Positions 24,401-34,540 of a DNA stretch of 64,000 bases are shown here, in pieces. The notes beneath the pieces were generated by a model that did not search any database, was not told the DNA's origin, and was given only the letters and a program-made list of their open reading frames with translations. Source of the stretch: Antedon bifida. Taxonomy: Eukaryota > Echinodermata > Crinoidea > Comatulida > Antedonidae. A program made the translations under genes and the position numbers. Positions within the stretch are counted from its first letter, which is position 1. Each line of letters begins with the position of its first letter. The DNA lies in NCBI GenBank assembly GCA_963402885.1, contig OY727096.1, forward strand, positions 18,891,820 through 18,955,819, written 5' to 3'.

Positions 24401-27400
24401 TTACCTTTTTACCAACCTAAGGACAACTTGCTCCTTATCTTGTGGTTAATCAGCTTGTGGTTTAAGGTGTAATTGAAAAATCTAGCAACTGAGGTAGGTT
24501 TTTGAAACAGCTGTTTTATCTCAAACACGCAACCATTACATGTGTCCATTCTAAGTGCGAACAGGCCCTAATTCTTTGATTGGTATATGTATGTTCTTGC
24601 TAATATTCATGAGGATTTGTTACCACGTAATATTTATTGTTATTCTTTCAACCTAGGCAATAACACCTTTGATGCAGTATTTGGACAAAAACCTTATCAC
24701 TCTGAGTGAAGGTTTACTACAAATTAACTTTCAAAGGTTAGTAATATGAACAGTTACTGCATTACTTGTAAATTTTACTGCAGTAATCTATGAAATCAAA
24801 AATCTTATCACTTTGAATGACGGTTTACTAAAGATTAACTGTTAAAGGTTAGTAATATGAACAGTTACTGCAGTACTTGTACATTTTACTGCAGTAATCT
24901 ATGAAATAAAAAACCTTATCACTTTGAAAGTTTACTAAAAGATTAACTTTGAAAAGTAAGTAATATAAACAGTTACTTAAAAGTTTAATGCAGTAATCTA
25001 TAAATAGTAAAGGTAGATTATAAAAGACTGCATGTAAACTCTGATAGGCAAAGTGTACTCCATATTTGGAATATATATGTCCTTTTTTGCCATCAATAAG
25101 ACCACAGGTCAGAGTTCACAACACATTTTATTGACTTGTATATAGTAGGTAAAGTATCACCGTGATGAGGTCTAAAATTTCTTGTTTCTCTTTCAGAATT
25201 CTCGAAACTATGTGGCAAGTTGTTTTAGATGAAATGAGAGAGCAGGTCATAGGTGAACATGAGGTAAGTCAAGCGTACCATTTAAATCAAATTTGTCCTT
25301 TGTTATTTTATTGTGTTATTAAATGATTATATTGTAGTCCAATTACAACTGGGTACTATCAGGTACAGTGTAGCTTACAAAAACGTGTCAGTGTTTTAAG
25401 ATGAAAAGATATTGTTTGTATCCCAATCTATGCTCAAATTGTGTGTGAAACTACACCTTATATAGTATCGTTCTTTCATATCACAATTTAAAACTTTTTA
25501 ACCATATATTATACAATGAATGATGAATTTTTGTAAATTTTTATCATTCATAATCTAAACTTTTAATCAATAAAGCTGCCAAATGGTATAATATCACCAT
25601 GATTTAAGGGTAGGTATATTTTAGTTTAAGTATATCAATATCATTTTATAATAGTAGATGGTGGTAGAAATAATATATTATTGAATGTTGTTCCATATAC
25701 AGTATATACAAAAATGCAACTGGTAAATTAGCTATCTGTGCTACTACTACTACTACTTCAAAGTGACAGTATACCCTTATTAACTCCAGTAGGCCTATGT
25801 TTAGAATTTTTAATATTTGATATCTGTGTTTGATAAAAAAAAATGCTAGTATGATTCATTCTTTTTTTCGTCAGTGGGCTGTTCTTCTTTGCTTTATTGT
25901 TCCCTAATTCCTAAAAAAAATTTGTGGTTTTGAACTAATTCATTTGTTTTGTGTTTTTCATATGTTGCCAAATTATCAAATCATTTCAACATAATCACCA
26001 TAATGGTCATAGCCTTGGTACCAACACAATATAGGTACTAATCAACCATGAGTGATTACACCAAAATGTTGCCATATGTTTCTGTAATGGTTCTTTGTGT
26101 TTCATTTCTAACAGCAACATAATCAGAATCACCATAATGGTCATAGCCTTGGTACCCACACAATATAGGTACTAGTGAACCATGAGTGATTACACCACAA
26201 TGTTGCCATATGTTTCTTTGTGTTTCATTTCTAACAGCAACATAATCAAAATCACCATAATGGTCATAGCCTTGGTACCCACACAATTCAGGTACTAAAA
26301 TCCACCATTACCGATTACACCAAAAAGAAAATAGGTGCTCTTCCAACCATGAAGGTAGACTTTTTCTTGCATCATATCTGCATGAGATTATAATGTTTAA
26401 AACAATGCTTTTAATATATACATGAAAGTGTAATTCATTTCAGTTTAAAGGGGGAGGGGGGAGGGGGTGAGGGTATGTTTACATTTATAGAGCAATTTTT
26501 TTAATTGTTTTAATCATTTTGACTTTAAAACCAGCATGCATGATTTTTTATTTTTAGCTATTTGAATATCTTTGTTTTTTAATTCTAATTATTATTAGGA
26601 CAGGGTTTAAAACCACCATGCATGTTGTTTTTTGTTTTTTTAATATCTTATTTTTTGCATGCTATTTATTAACAGCATAATTTAAAACTTTTTAAAGATA
26701 ATTCATTATTTTGGGTGAGGAAGAAAGGTGTCTAGATATTTCTTACTTTTCATGCCCTTTCAAGATGATGATGGTAATCAGGGACTCCTGCATTTGAAAC
26801 AATTGTTCACATTTTACACTCCTTAAGCTCTGTCTACATTATCAAACTTTATGTGACAAAAAAATGTGATGTGCCCATATATGGACATGATGACATCATA
26901 TCACTACCATATTTGGGCACATCACACCTTTGTTGTCAAACTAGTTTGATAGTGTAGACAGAACTTTACAAACTTTTTAACTACCAATTAGCTGACCTTA
27001 ACTAACCATGCTGTATTATGATTCTCACTTTCCTCTTTATTCCAAAAACCTATTTAATATCTTTGTGTCTGTGTGGACTTTGTAGATTAAATCTAAGTCT
27101 TTGAAGTTAAGGAAATCGTCAACATCAAAAGAGGAACAGGTAGACAACAACGGGCACAACATCATTTATTATTATATATAGTAGTATTTATGTTGATTGT
27201 ATCCTATATTGTTACAATACATATCTGAGCACTTTTATATAAGCTTGGTTTACATATATAGGTAGAATACTATTTACTTTATATTTGTTTAATATGTATC
27301 CTTTATACTTTATTTATAATCAAAGATAAAATATACACTTTATATAATTATGTTTGTACTAATTAGCATGTTGTTATATTTATACACCTTTATTTTGTAT

Positions 27401-30400
27401 TTTGTATTTATTATTGTATTCAAATATACTGTTTAAAAAAAAAAATACATTTGACGTATATTTGATGTATATTAGATTGTTTTGAGTACATGTAATGTAT
27501 GACATCCCATCAGTGGCATTATAATATTATTATGAACTCATGAAAATTGCTTTCTGAAATAATGAGCATATATATTTATAATTTCTCTTTATTCATCTCA
27601 TAAACAAACAAAACATAAAACAAAAAAAGATGAAAGGGACCTCCAGGAAACCCCAAGGGTCTTGTGATTGGAGGCCCACTAAAGACTATAGTTACATTTT
27701 AATTAAGATAACGTAAAAAGAATAAATAAATAAATAGACCATGACAGGATTAAAAGGGAATACAATTGCCAGGACAACCAGAAACCAATACAAGGTTCAA
27801 ACAGAAGCAGAAAGGTTAAATAAAATACACATAAATACTGTACATATACATTTTGCAGACCAACTTAGAGCATCCTGTATAAACATTCATTATAACACTT
27901 AGATCAAGGTAGAGTCTGATGTGTCCTCTGTGCATTTCCTGAGTTATAGAACAGAGTGCATTCAGATGTTCAACCCAGTGTTTTAAACTCCAGTGGTATT
28001 TGATTGTGACAAACAAAATGCTGGTGTGTGTAAACTACAGAGTTTTGCTAGGTATTGTGAAAGGGGTATTAGTTTAAAAAACACAATTTTCTTTCCTATC
28101 CTGTAGTTGGTGAGTCATATGCTTGCTGTGGATGTGTTGTAATATAAAAATAAAATTATTAAATTTAATTTGATAATGTAGGGAGAAATAGGCGAATGTT
28201 TAGTGTTAAGTAAATATGGACGACGGTTTATTTTTGAGAAGATGACGCAAATTTATAGTGGAAATAAACAGGTAGACATGGTTACAGGCTTCTTGTTCAT
28301 GTTGGTGTTACTCAGTTCCCTAGTTCCTTATTTCTTGACAAATCTTGTAGTGTTTATGTTAGATTTATTTTTCTATTTTTTAGTATATTTTTTTTAAATG
28401 TTGCTTTTTTTAACATCCCAGTGTAAACTTTCTTCTGTACTAAGGTTAACTTAAATTGTCTAGAATCTATTATGTTTATTGTTTTTATAATTATATATTT
28501 ATAGATTCTAATTAAAAACACATAAATATTATACAATATAAGGATATAATAATATTGTTTGCATGTATTCTTCAATCTAACATGTTATTAATAATTTCAC
28601 ATTTGAAGTAATTTCATTTGTTGGCAAGTTCAGCATGTACTACACCAACATAACAATACTTTTTATTGTTTCTGATTGTTTTTTTTTAATCAGTACAATT
28701 CACACTAAAATAATAATAACATTTTAACAAATTGGTAAGTTTTTTGTATCTTTATATACAAATTAAATAGAAACAAAAACAAAGTAAAACATAGTTTTTA
28801 AAAGTTGATTAAATAAATGTGGGGGAATAACCTGTGCTTTGCAGCTTAACTGAGCTGAATTGCGCGCAGGAGTAGACGACACAAACAAGAACTTTGTTCT
28901 CCACTTCGTGTTGAGTGCTGACACCAAATGGCGCCTGTTCATCTCTCCACAACTGTAACATCATTGTTTAAATATTTAATTATTTTTATGCAAATGAAGA
29001 TTTATTTCACGAATGGCAAGAAACAGCATCACTATCTGAACCTTAAGACACAAGTTTTCTAAAGCTCTACACTATCAAACTAGTTTGACAAAAAAAAGTT
29101 TGATGGCTCCAAATATGGTAGTGATATACCCAAACATGGTAGTAGTGATATTAACATCATGTTCATATATGGGCACATCACTTTTTTTTGTCACATAAAT
29201 TTTGATAGTGTAGACAGAGCTTGATTCTCTTGCAGCGCCTGAATAGTCTTTCACAAATTTGTCTGCAATGATGTGTAATACAATAGTTTCATATGACAAA
29301 TCAACAGTTGCAGCCACAACAAATAACTTTTTTTACAGTTAAAGATGGGATGTATTGTAATTATGTTTGTTTTCCTTTGTTTTTTTAGAAAGGTCTTGAG
29401 TTCTTTGTTCGTCTTCATTCTGCTCTGGAGGTACGTTTTGAAACAACATAGAACAAATTGATTACAGTGATTTCTCTATGGTATAATAAGCACCATGATG
29501 AAAAACAATAGAAGTTAGGCCGTGTAGTGTCAGGAATAATGCATTTGGATTTGATTGACCCAATCTTCTTTTTGACCAAATCTTCTTCTCACTCAACCAA
29601 GTTCTCTTTTCAATCTACCCAATCTTGAGTCAACCATTTGAAACTTTAAAGACTGCTAATATTAGATTTATTCTTCTTTTCCAGATTCTCTTGGAATTTT
29701 TCAATGCTGATGGAAAAGGTCTTTCAATGGAAGATCTTATGATAGAAGATTATAAGACTTTACTGTCGTGTCTTGTCACCAACAAGTCAACAACGGAGGA
29801 AATTATCACCTCATACTACAGTCGACGTGCTCAGGAACAAGTAAGTGTCTAGTGTCATCACTCCTAGCTCTAGCCTAGGCCTACTGACATCAGTACAACA
29901 AACACAACCAGAGACATGAGTATAAGCCTATAACCCTTTATCTTGTTTCTAATTATTTATTGTACTGTAATGCTCTGTTCTAAAATTTATGCCCAAAAAT
30001 AAAATAATTCTAAATACAATGCTAAATTCTGTTCTCCTCTGTTTAGATGAGCAGGTCAGATAATTCATATGGTGAACTAGATGTCGTCTGCTACTACAAC
30101 CCAATGGACAGTAAGCTAATTGTTGAAGTCAACAAAGCGAAGAATCTCAAGGCACTTGATTGTAATGGTAAGGAAAGATTAATTTACATATGTAATTATT
30201 ATTATTATCATTAATTATTATAGGTAATTTTCCAAAATTAAATATTTCATTAAATTAGTTTTTTATATTTTTTTTAATTTCAGGTGTTAGTGATCCTTTT
30301 GTGATGATTGAACTTTGCCCCCGTCACATGTTCAATTTAGATCCGCAGAGAACAAAGGTCATAAAGAAAACACTGAATCCAGTTTTTAATCAAAGTTTTG

Positions 30401-31258
30401 AATTGTAAGTTTTATTGATTGTTATACATGACATGACTATGTGTTGTATATTATAATTTTTTATTTTTCGAATAGCAAGTTGAATATAAAATATTTATTA
30501 TTCAGGCACAATTGATTTTATAGTTGGGAAAAACTCCTGTTGCCTACTCTTCTCAAAGTAGTGGAAACGATAATGTGCTGTGCTAATGAAGTGCAAGAAC
30601 TTATTTGTTTCTTTTATGTATTTTGTTGCAGTAATATCCGAGAAGAACAGTGTAAACAAAGAGGAGCTAGTGTAGTGTTCAGCGTGATGGATCATGATAT
30701 GATGTTTTCAAATGATTTAGAAGGAGAGGCGATAATATCGTTGGAAACAATTCCTGGGATAAACCTACACGGGGCATCTCAGCAGCATTCTCTTAAACTT
30801 GTGAAACCAGTTCTAACAGGTTAGACCATTTCAAAGCAACTTAATTGCAATAATTGAATTTGTTTACTTCAGCTATAACATTACTGCATAATTATAAACT
30901 TACATAGTCACACTTTATAGTGTATATGCATAGCTTCTTAGAATAGAACAATCTTGCATAGTGCATACACTACTTTAGTATATAATATGATATTCTGTAT
31001 TTTAGATTCTGTATTATAATATATACTGTGTTTTATTCAGTGAGCTACTAATTCTATTATGTAATATTTATATTATCTATTATGTAATATTTATATTATC
31101 TATTATGTAATATTTATATTATGTAATATTTATATTATCTATTTCTAGCTGAGGACCAGACAATGTTTACCATTTTGGGTAATCGTCATGGAGATAAGAA
31201 AGCTTCAGATTTCGTGAAAAAGCGGTACCATGCAATTGACCAAGCAAAAGAAGTATGA
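6466..31258 (+). CDS. UNC13D: Munc13-4 (UNC13D)-type C2-MUN-C2 exocytosis priming protein, 31 exons
   Basis: A Ca2+-regulated priming factor that acts with SNAREs and Rab27 when secretory granules fuse with the plasma membrane. Exons: 6466-6713, 7877-7970, 8498-8590, 11222-11329, 12248-12310, 12496-12562, 13858-14125, 14594-14638, 14722-14884, 15745-15849, 16258-16472, 17020-17158, 17991-18112, 18798-18888, 20254-20460, 21129-21277, 21632-21755, 21998-22066, 22340-22414, 23011-23112, 23829-24113, 24657-24736, 25197-25263, 27086-27139, 28182-28271, 29389-29430, 29685-29840, 30047-30167, 30284-30404, 30632-30819, 31149-31258. Phase holds throughout, giving about 1,286 residues against about 1,090 in human. 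C2A spans about 203-418, MUN about 430-1107, C2B about 1117-1245. There is no C1 domain, as in Munc13-4. The ATG follows an in-frame stop at 6427-6429. BAIAP3 is the closest alternative; C2A, the SxxWDGxL segment and the C-terminus look more like UNC13D. Confidence 0.88.
7385..7490. repeat. Short tandem repeat, about 21-bp unit
   Basis: About five imperfect copies of a unit like TCACAAAAGGGCATTTTTT, in the first intron of the UNC13D-type gene. The open frame across it (7337-7525) is a by-product of the repeat. Confidence 0.8.
8591..11221. other. Large intron 3 of the UNC13D-type gene
   Basis: A 2.6-kb intron. It holds one full TIR-family element (8774-8940). The remainder is AT-rich and I see no exon or RNA gene in it. 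Open frames at 9382-9633, 9690-9968 and 10774-11034 (minus strand) have no recognisable similarity. Confidence 0.55.
8774..8940. mobile_element. TIR-family element (MITE)
   Basis: The left end TACACTATCAAA and the right end TTTGATAGTGTAGACAGAGCTTT are inverted. Between them lie the arms GATGTGCCCATATATGG and CCATATTTGGGCACATC. Part of a family with about eleven copies in this window. Confidence 0.85.
12248..15849 (+). CDS. UNC13D: C2A domain exons of the UNC13D-type gene
   Basis: Exons 5-10 encode a C2 domain. Ca2+-binding acids can be placed: GAKDPNGFSDPYCLLGI gives loop 1, WDHDED gives the paired aspartates of loop 3, and VDDFLG follows in the last strands. NQNLNPKWGESF is the usual strand-4 signature. 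An unusual insert between strands 3 and 4, encoded at about 13960-14040, is almost pure lysine. Confidence 0.85.
12883..13296. mobile_element. About 414-bp TIR element
   Basis: The ends are inverted: GGGTCTGTTTCTGCTGCATAA on the left, and TTATGCAGCAGAAACAGGCCC on the right. The interior repeatedly contains AACCGGTTA palindromes. There is no open frame of note, so it is a non-autonomous DNA element. It sits in the intron between exons 6 and 7 of the UNC13D-type gene. Confidence 0.82.
14205..14383. mobile_element. Dispersed TIR repeat, copy 1 of the GCAGTGGCATAACAGCTATGAG family
   Basis: Shares a long stretch with 24173-24361, including CCAGAGGAAAAAA, CAGGCATTAAAATATGT and CCAGGGGCCTCAGG. Its right end, CCCACTGCTTTA, is an inverted version of the family's left end. 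Confidence 0.7.
14936..15630. repeat. Purine-rich minisatellite, about 26-27-bp unit
   Basis: About 25 imperfect copies of a unit like GGTTGTGGGAAGAGGGGGAGAGGAAA fill most of intron 9 of the UNC13D-type gene. The plus strand is almost entirely G and A with a few T. Because the unit rarely produces a stop, several overlapping open frames cross it; they are not genes. Confidence 0.92.
16258..29840 (+). CDS. UNC13D: MUN-domain exons of the UNC13D-type gene
   Basis: Exons 11-27 encode a long helical region. Recognisable stretches are SSRWDGTLNHEAVYLLHQIA, CRWLAYSKAHTLYAMDYRF, KHSTSAVDVACCFGQIGEFY and DWPDIEGSYVFVMKITDDICR. These occur in the same order as in Munc13-4. Exons 24-26 (54, 90 and 42 bp) are all multiples of three and in phase 0, so any of them could be skipped without a frameshift. 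Exon 25 (28182-28271) is the least certain. Confidence 0.82.
16540..16985. repeat. Degenerate tandem repeat TACCCTGGATGAAT, with a duplicated ~145-bp block
   Basis: A short unit around CCCTGGATGAAT is repeated with variable spacing. Within it, about 16700-16840 and 16848-16985 are two copies of a larger block, ending in the shared CACCCTGGATTTGGACTTG. It occupies most of intron 11 of the UNC13D-type gene. Confidence 0.8.
17265..17430 (-). mobile_element. tRNA-derived SINE-like remnant
   Basis: Read on the minus strand, 17360-17268 has a tRNA-like layout ending in GTGCGTTCGAGTTCCACC, close to a polymerase III B box. The adjacent sequence at 17360-17430 recurs at 23415-23500 (TTTATGTCTTTATGTA..TGG...GGCCAGTCTG), as expected for a SINE body. 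It is too degenerate to be a functional tRNA. Confidence 0.5.
17697..17835. mobile_element. TIR-family element (MITE)
   Basis: The right terminus GTTTGATAGTGTAGACAGAGCTT and both inner arms (GATGTGCC, GGGCACATC) are intact. The left terminus is partly degraded. Confidence 0.8.
18190..18340 (+). mobile_element. Possible retroelement 3' end
   Basis: Contains CACTGATGAAGGGCTAGTGTTACCCGAAAGCTCTGC. A gaaggGcta...CCCGAAA motif of this kind recurs at the 3' ends of some invertebrate retroelements. No reverse-transcriptase frame is attached. I recognise only the motif style, so the assignment is weak. Confidence 0.3.
19401..19541. mobile_element. TIR-family element (MITE)
   Basis: Left end ACTGTCTACACTATCAAACT and right end CAAACTAGTAGACAGAGCTT, with an internal deletion in the right terminal repeat. 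The inner arms ATGTGCCCATATATGG and CCATATTTGGGCACATC are present. Confidence 0.85.
20593..20835. mobile_element. TIR-like repeat with a second repeat nested inside
   Basis: The outer ends are inverted: CAGTAGAACCCCTATTAAAGGG at the left, and CTTAATAGAGGTTCTACC at the right. Related AATAGAGG/GTTGG text recurs at 31450-31835. Inside, at 20627-20700, is a fragment of the GTAACAGCTATGAGGCCTCA family also seen at 14205 and 24173. The order of insertion is therefore readable. Confidence 0.6.
22526..22570. mobile_element. Truncated TIR-family fragment
   Basis: Only the left half survives: GGCTCTGTCTACAC followed by CAACAAAATGTGATGTGCCCA. The remainder is missing. Confidence 0.65.
23269..23557. mobile_element. 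TIR-family element plus a second half-copy separated by a SINE-like segment
   Basis: 23269-23402 is a near-complete element (AGCTCTGTCTACACTATCAAA to TACAGAGCTT). 23503-23557 is another right half (GGGCACATCACAC ... AGACAGAGCTTT). Between them, 23415-23500 matches the SINE-like body at 17360-17430. Either two elements lie side by side or one copy was split by insertion. Confidence 0.65.
23665..23804. mobile_element. TIR-family element in opposite orientation, just upstream of exon 21
   Basis: Runs from ATATCAAACTAGTTTGACA to AAATTTGATAGTGTAG, in reverse orientation relative to most other copies. It ends only 24 bases before the first base of exon 21 (23829). Its right terminus therefore lies directly next to the pyrimidine tract and acceptor of that exon. 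Confidence 0.85.
24173..24361. mobile_element. Dispersed TIR repeat, copy 2
   Basis: The left end GGCAGTGGCATAACAGC and the right end GCATTAAGCCACTGC are inverted. The interior matches 14205-14383. It lies in the intron after exon 21. Confidence 0.75.
24690..25015 (+). repeat. Tandem copies of an exon 22 end plus its intron start
   Basis: The last ~47 bp of exon 22 and ~65 bp of the following intron recur twice downstream. Each copy carries AAAxxCTTATCACTxTGA..., TTTACTA.A.ATTAACT and TAGTAATAT.AACAGTTACT. The two extra copies have lost the reading frame, so they are decayed partial exon duplicates. Confidence 0.85.
25985..26310. repeat. Tandem repeat, about 125-bp unit, ~2.7 copies
   Basis: Each copy contains AATCACCATAATGGTCATAGC, CTTGGTACC.ACACAAT, GAGTGATTACACCA and ATGTTGCCATATGTTTCT. 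The minus-strand open frame at 26056-26286 is a by-product of the repeat. Confidence 0.88.
26824..26967. mobile_element. TIR-family element (MITE), well preserved
   Basis: Left end TAAGCTCTGTCTACATTATC and right end TAGTTTGATAGTGTAGACAG. Inner arms GATGTGCCCATATATGG and CCATATTTGGGCACATC, with ACATGATGACATCAT in the middle. It is close to a family consensus. Confidence 0.88.
29060..29222. mobile_element. TIR-family element in reverse orientation
   Basis: Runs from AAAGCTCTACACTATCAAACT to TTTGATAGTGTAGACAGAGCTT, with the ATATATGGGCACATCAC arm on the right. Intron 25 of the UNC13D-type gene. Confidence 0.85.
30047..31258 (+). CDS. UNC13D: C2B domain and C-terminus of the UNC13D-type gene
   Basis: Exons 28-31 encode the second C2 domain: ALDCNGVSDPFVMIELCPRH (loop 1 acids), VIKKTLNPVFNQSFEL (strand 4) and VMDHDMMFSNDLEGEA (loop 3 acids). 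The five aspartates expected for Ca2+ binding are present. The C-terminus GDKKASDFVKKRYHAIDQAK resembles the short basic Munc13-4 tail, ending at TGA 31256-31258. Confidence 0.88.
31056..31143. repeat. AT-rich tandem repeat, TATTATGTAATATTTATATTATC
   Basis: About four imperfect copies immediately before the last exon of the UNC13D-type gene (31149). It lies next to the acceptor of that exon. Confidence 0.8.
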
Positions 31259-31372
31259 TTACGTATGTATGTGTAGGTACAGTGTTGAAATTTACATTCA
31301 ACTACAGTAATTTTGTAGTCATCTATTTTTTTGCACAAAATGTTTACTTTACTTCATTTCACAAAGTGAATG

Positions 31373-31378
31373 AATAAA
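31373..31378 (+). terminator. Candidate polyadenylation signal of the UNC13D-type gene
   Basis: AATAAA about 115 bp after the stop codon, in an AT-rich stretch with no further exon. It is the first such hexamer after the stop. Confidence 0.5.
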
Positions 31379-31449
31379 GATGAAAATGATTTAAAAGAAC
31401 ATAATCATGGTGATAATAATAGTAATCCAAAATATGTGATTGCTTGTAC

Positions 31450-31835
31450 AGTAGTAGAACATCTTTGGGACCCAGCAAATTGTCCCTTGAATAGAGGTTG
31501 GCCACTGGGTTAAGTTGTTACCCTTGTTAGGTTCTTGGCAAATTGTCCCTTGAATAGAGGTTGGCCACTGGGTTAAGTTGTTACCCTTGTTAGTTTCTTG
31601 GCAAAGTGCCTTTAATAGAGGTTGGCCACTGTAAAATTGTTACCCTTGTTAGTTTCTTGGCAAAGTGTCCCTTTAATAGAGGTTGGCCACTGTAAAATTG
31701 TTACCTTGTTAGGTTCTTGGCAAAGTGTCCCTAGAATAGAGGTTGGCCACAGTGTTAAATTGTTAACCTTGTTAGGTTCTTGGCAAAGTGTCCCTTTAAT
31801 AGGGGGTGTCCTGAATGAGAGGGTGCTACTGTATA
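31450..31835. repeat. Tandem repeat, ~60-bp unit, about six copies
   Basis: The unit contains AATAGAGGTTGGCCACTG, TTACCCTTGTTAGGTTCTTGG and CAAAGTGTCCCT. It begins and ends with the GTAGAAC / GTGCTACTGTA-type termini of the outer repeat at 20593-20835, so it looks like an internally amplified copy of that element. It lies after the polyadenylation signal of the UNC13D-type gene. Confidence 0.85.
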
Positions 31836-33694
31836 CTATTATACTACAGTAGTATAATGGAGATGTCTTACATTGTGCTAATTGCATATATCTGAGATAT
31901 ATCATATAAAAATGTAATTTTTAGTATTCTTTTAATAGTATGAAATCATAATATAATAGTTTTATTAATATGCAATTTTGTTAATCAATTTTTCTGTAAG
32001 TATTTTTTTTTTATTTGATATTTGTTTTCACTTTGATTTCTGTTATTTAAATGAATGTATGTTTTTTTTAAATGTATTTAATTTATGTTGTAATTATAAA
32101 TTGTATGTATAAGATCATTGATTCACTTAAAAGTTGTTTTAATCCAGTTTATTTCTTTATTTAAATTAATTTATGTTACAAAGTAAATTGTTAGTGAATT
32201 TTTAAGTGTTCTTCCGTTGTATTAGTTTTGTTTGTGTTAATGTTTCTAACAATTATTGTTAAAACGTTAAACGTTATTAATGACAAATTTATTAATGAAA
32301 CAAATTCACCATTTTGTGAGTGTCATGATAGCAATAAATATATATATATATAACTAATTACACTACACTATAGGAATTCAGTAATAGAGAGAGGAAATTG
32401 CTGAGATAGGGGTGTGAAGTTGAAAGAGAAGAGGGTGGGTCAGTTGAGGTCAGGGTAATTGTGGAGCACATTTAGATTGGGGATATTCCAGGTTGATACA
32501 ATGGTATAAAGGTTCAGTTTTTGGGATGGAGTGATGTTTGGTGAGATATTTAAATAGCAATTTAAGTTATTTTATAGTAGATTTCAGAGTTCATTCAACC
32601 AAATATTAATAATATATTCAGGGTGTTAGAAGGGTTCTTTAACTGTAACTTTAGATGACGCAGGAAAGATGAATTGAATATGTCACTTTAAAGATGTACA
32701 AAAATGCAATCAGCAATGTATTGATCTGGGCTGTAAGTTTAATGAACTATTCAAACACAATGTTCCTCATTGGCTGATCACTAGATTACGTAGGGGGATT
32801 CAATGTTTTTATCACGACAGACAGTTAATTTTGTACTTTTTGATTGATTGGTTAATTCAATGATTAACTATTGATGTTAATATTTTGGAAATTGACCAAA
32901 GTGGTAATGTTTATACGTTAAACGTTTATAGTCTGTCAATTACCAGCACATTGATTTAAAGTAAATTATTTATATTTTCTATGATACAGTTCTTCCTTAT
33001 TTGAATATATTCCATAAGTTTCTGCTTTTTTATTATACGGACAATAAAAGTAATGAAATACAGTAGACTTTTTTTTTTCAAAGAATGATTTTATTGATGT
33101 AAATACCAACAGTAATATGTTTACTTTAAATAAAAATGTTTGTACCGTAATTATTTATTAATTTATTAACAGTGTACAAATTAGGAACATGATTTCATTC
33201 CAATCAGATTGTGAGTATTTTGCAGAATATTTCATTAAAAGAAATAGATATCAAATCACAATATAACTAAATTACAACCAAATTATTGGTTTTACGATGC
33301 AACAATCGAATACCAATTGACAAATTGACTTAGCCAAAGTGAAATCAAACGGAAGAAATACGTTGAATAGTTCAAATGTGTGAAAAGTGTGATGTTATAT
33401 TATTTATAATGTTAATAGCAACCTTTTGTTTTCATGATGCTCCGCTAGACTATGCACCTATTTAGTCAAAGAGTCATTCTGCATACTCTTAAAATCACAT
33501 GAGCAGAATTACTGTTGGACTCAATAGCTGCGTAGGTGATTGTCATGTGAAATCAAAAGGTCACTAATTTCTTCATAATATGATCAAACAGTGATTAACA
33601 CAAAAACTAATGTTATCCCGATTACAAACATGAAAAATACTAATTGTCAAGCTCATCTGATCCACAATCAGTTTCAAAGTTTAGCACACATTTC

Positions 33695-33955
33695 ATTTAT
33701 TAGGTATGACTTAAGCACAAGTTTCATTTACTTAGGCACAGTTTTTATTTACTTGAGCACAAGTTTCATTTACCTAAGCACAGTTTTTATTTAATTGAGC
33801 ACAAGTTCTATCTACTTATGCAAAAATTTACTTAAGCACAGTTTGTATTTACTTGAACACAAATTTAATTTACTTAAGCACAGATTTGATTTACTTAAGC
33901 ATGTATTTCATTTAGATTAACACAAACTTGATTTACTTAAGCATTAATTACATAA
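33695..33955. repeat. Degenerate tandem repeat, ~23-bp unit
   Basis: About ten copies of a unit like ACTTAAGCACAAGTTTCATTT. Copies alternate between GAGCACAAGTTTCATTTA and AAGCACAGTTTTTATTTA, a possible dimeric period. Confidence 0.85.
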
Positions 33956-34468
33956 GTATGAATTTCAATTATTCACCATACATTTGAGTAACAATAAGAA
34001 ACGTGTCTAGAAACATGAAAGCTGATAGTAATGATATTGATAACCAAGGCAATGTTAACAATACAACCATTAAAATATAGTGTAAATTATACCTGTTTAT
34101 GTTAAGCTTGTCAAATACTGATTTACAGCATAGGAATGTGTTTATAAGAATCACATTTCAAACCTATCAGTTTAATATTATATAAATGTATTAATCTTAA
34201 TATCCCTTTTAATATTAATTATACCCTTGATCTAAAAATAACCCACCTATACAAATATCATTTGTATTTTTTAAACAATTAAACTCAAGGAATTTTGATT
34301 ATGTAATAATAAATATAAAAATAATATAAGCAAATCAATACAAACAAATAAATAAATATATAATAGTAATATAATCAACAGGCACAGAATAAATTCTATA
34401 CTGAAAATTTAAATAGTAATTAATTTGAAACAATAAAGATGATGAAATTTGTGAGAATGAGGAAAAAG

Positions 34469-34540
34469 TCCCCCAACTGAGATTCTAACCCAGACCTTCT
34501 GCTTGATAAGCAGACGTGCTAACCCATTGGATAGCGACTC
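34469..34540 (-). mobile_element. tRNA-like sequence, probably a SINE head or tRNA pseudogene
   Basis: On the minus strand: a D-arm-like TATCCAATGGGTTAGCAC, an anticodon arm TCTGC-TTATCAA-GCAGA, and a T-arm-like GGGTTAGAATCTC. The acceptor ends do not pair properly and the anticodon would be an unusual AUC. A transposed tRNA-derived element is therefore more likely than a working tRNA gene. Confidence 0.5.

Larger units (their letters stand above)
25264..27085. other. Intron 23 of the UNC13D-type gene
   Basis: A 1.8-kb AT-rich intron. It contains a 125-bp tandem repeat (25985-26310), a G-rich tract near 26450 and one TIR element (26824-26967). I see no other exon. Confidence 0.6.

Noticed and set aside
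26056..26286. Minus-strand open frame with CGYQGYDHYGD repeats
   Set aside because: It arises from a 125-bp intronic tandem repeat; no family resemblance and no conserved flanks.
34469..34540. Functional tRNA gene
   Set aside because: The acceptor stem does not pair, the anticodon would be unusual, and the D-arm is irregular; a tRNA-derived remnant is more likely.
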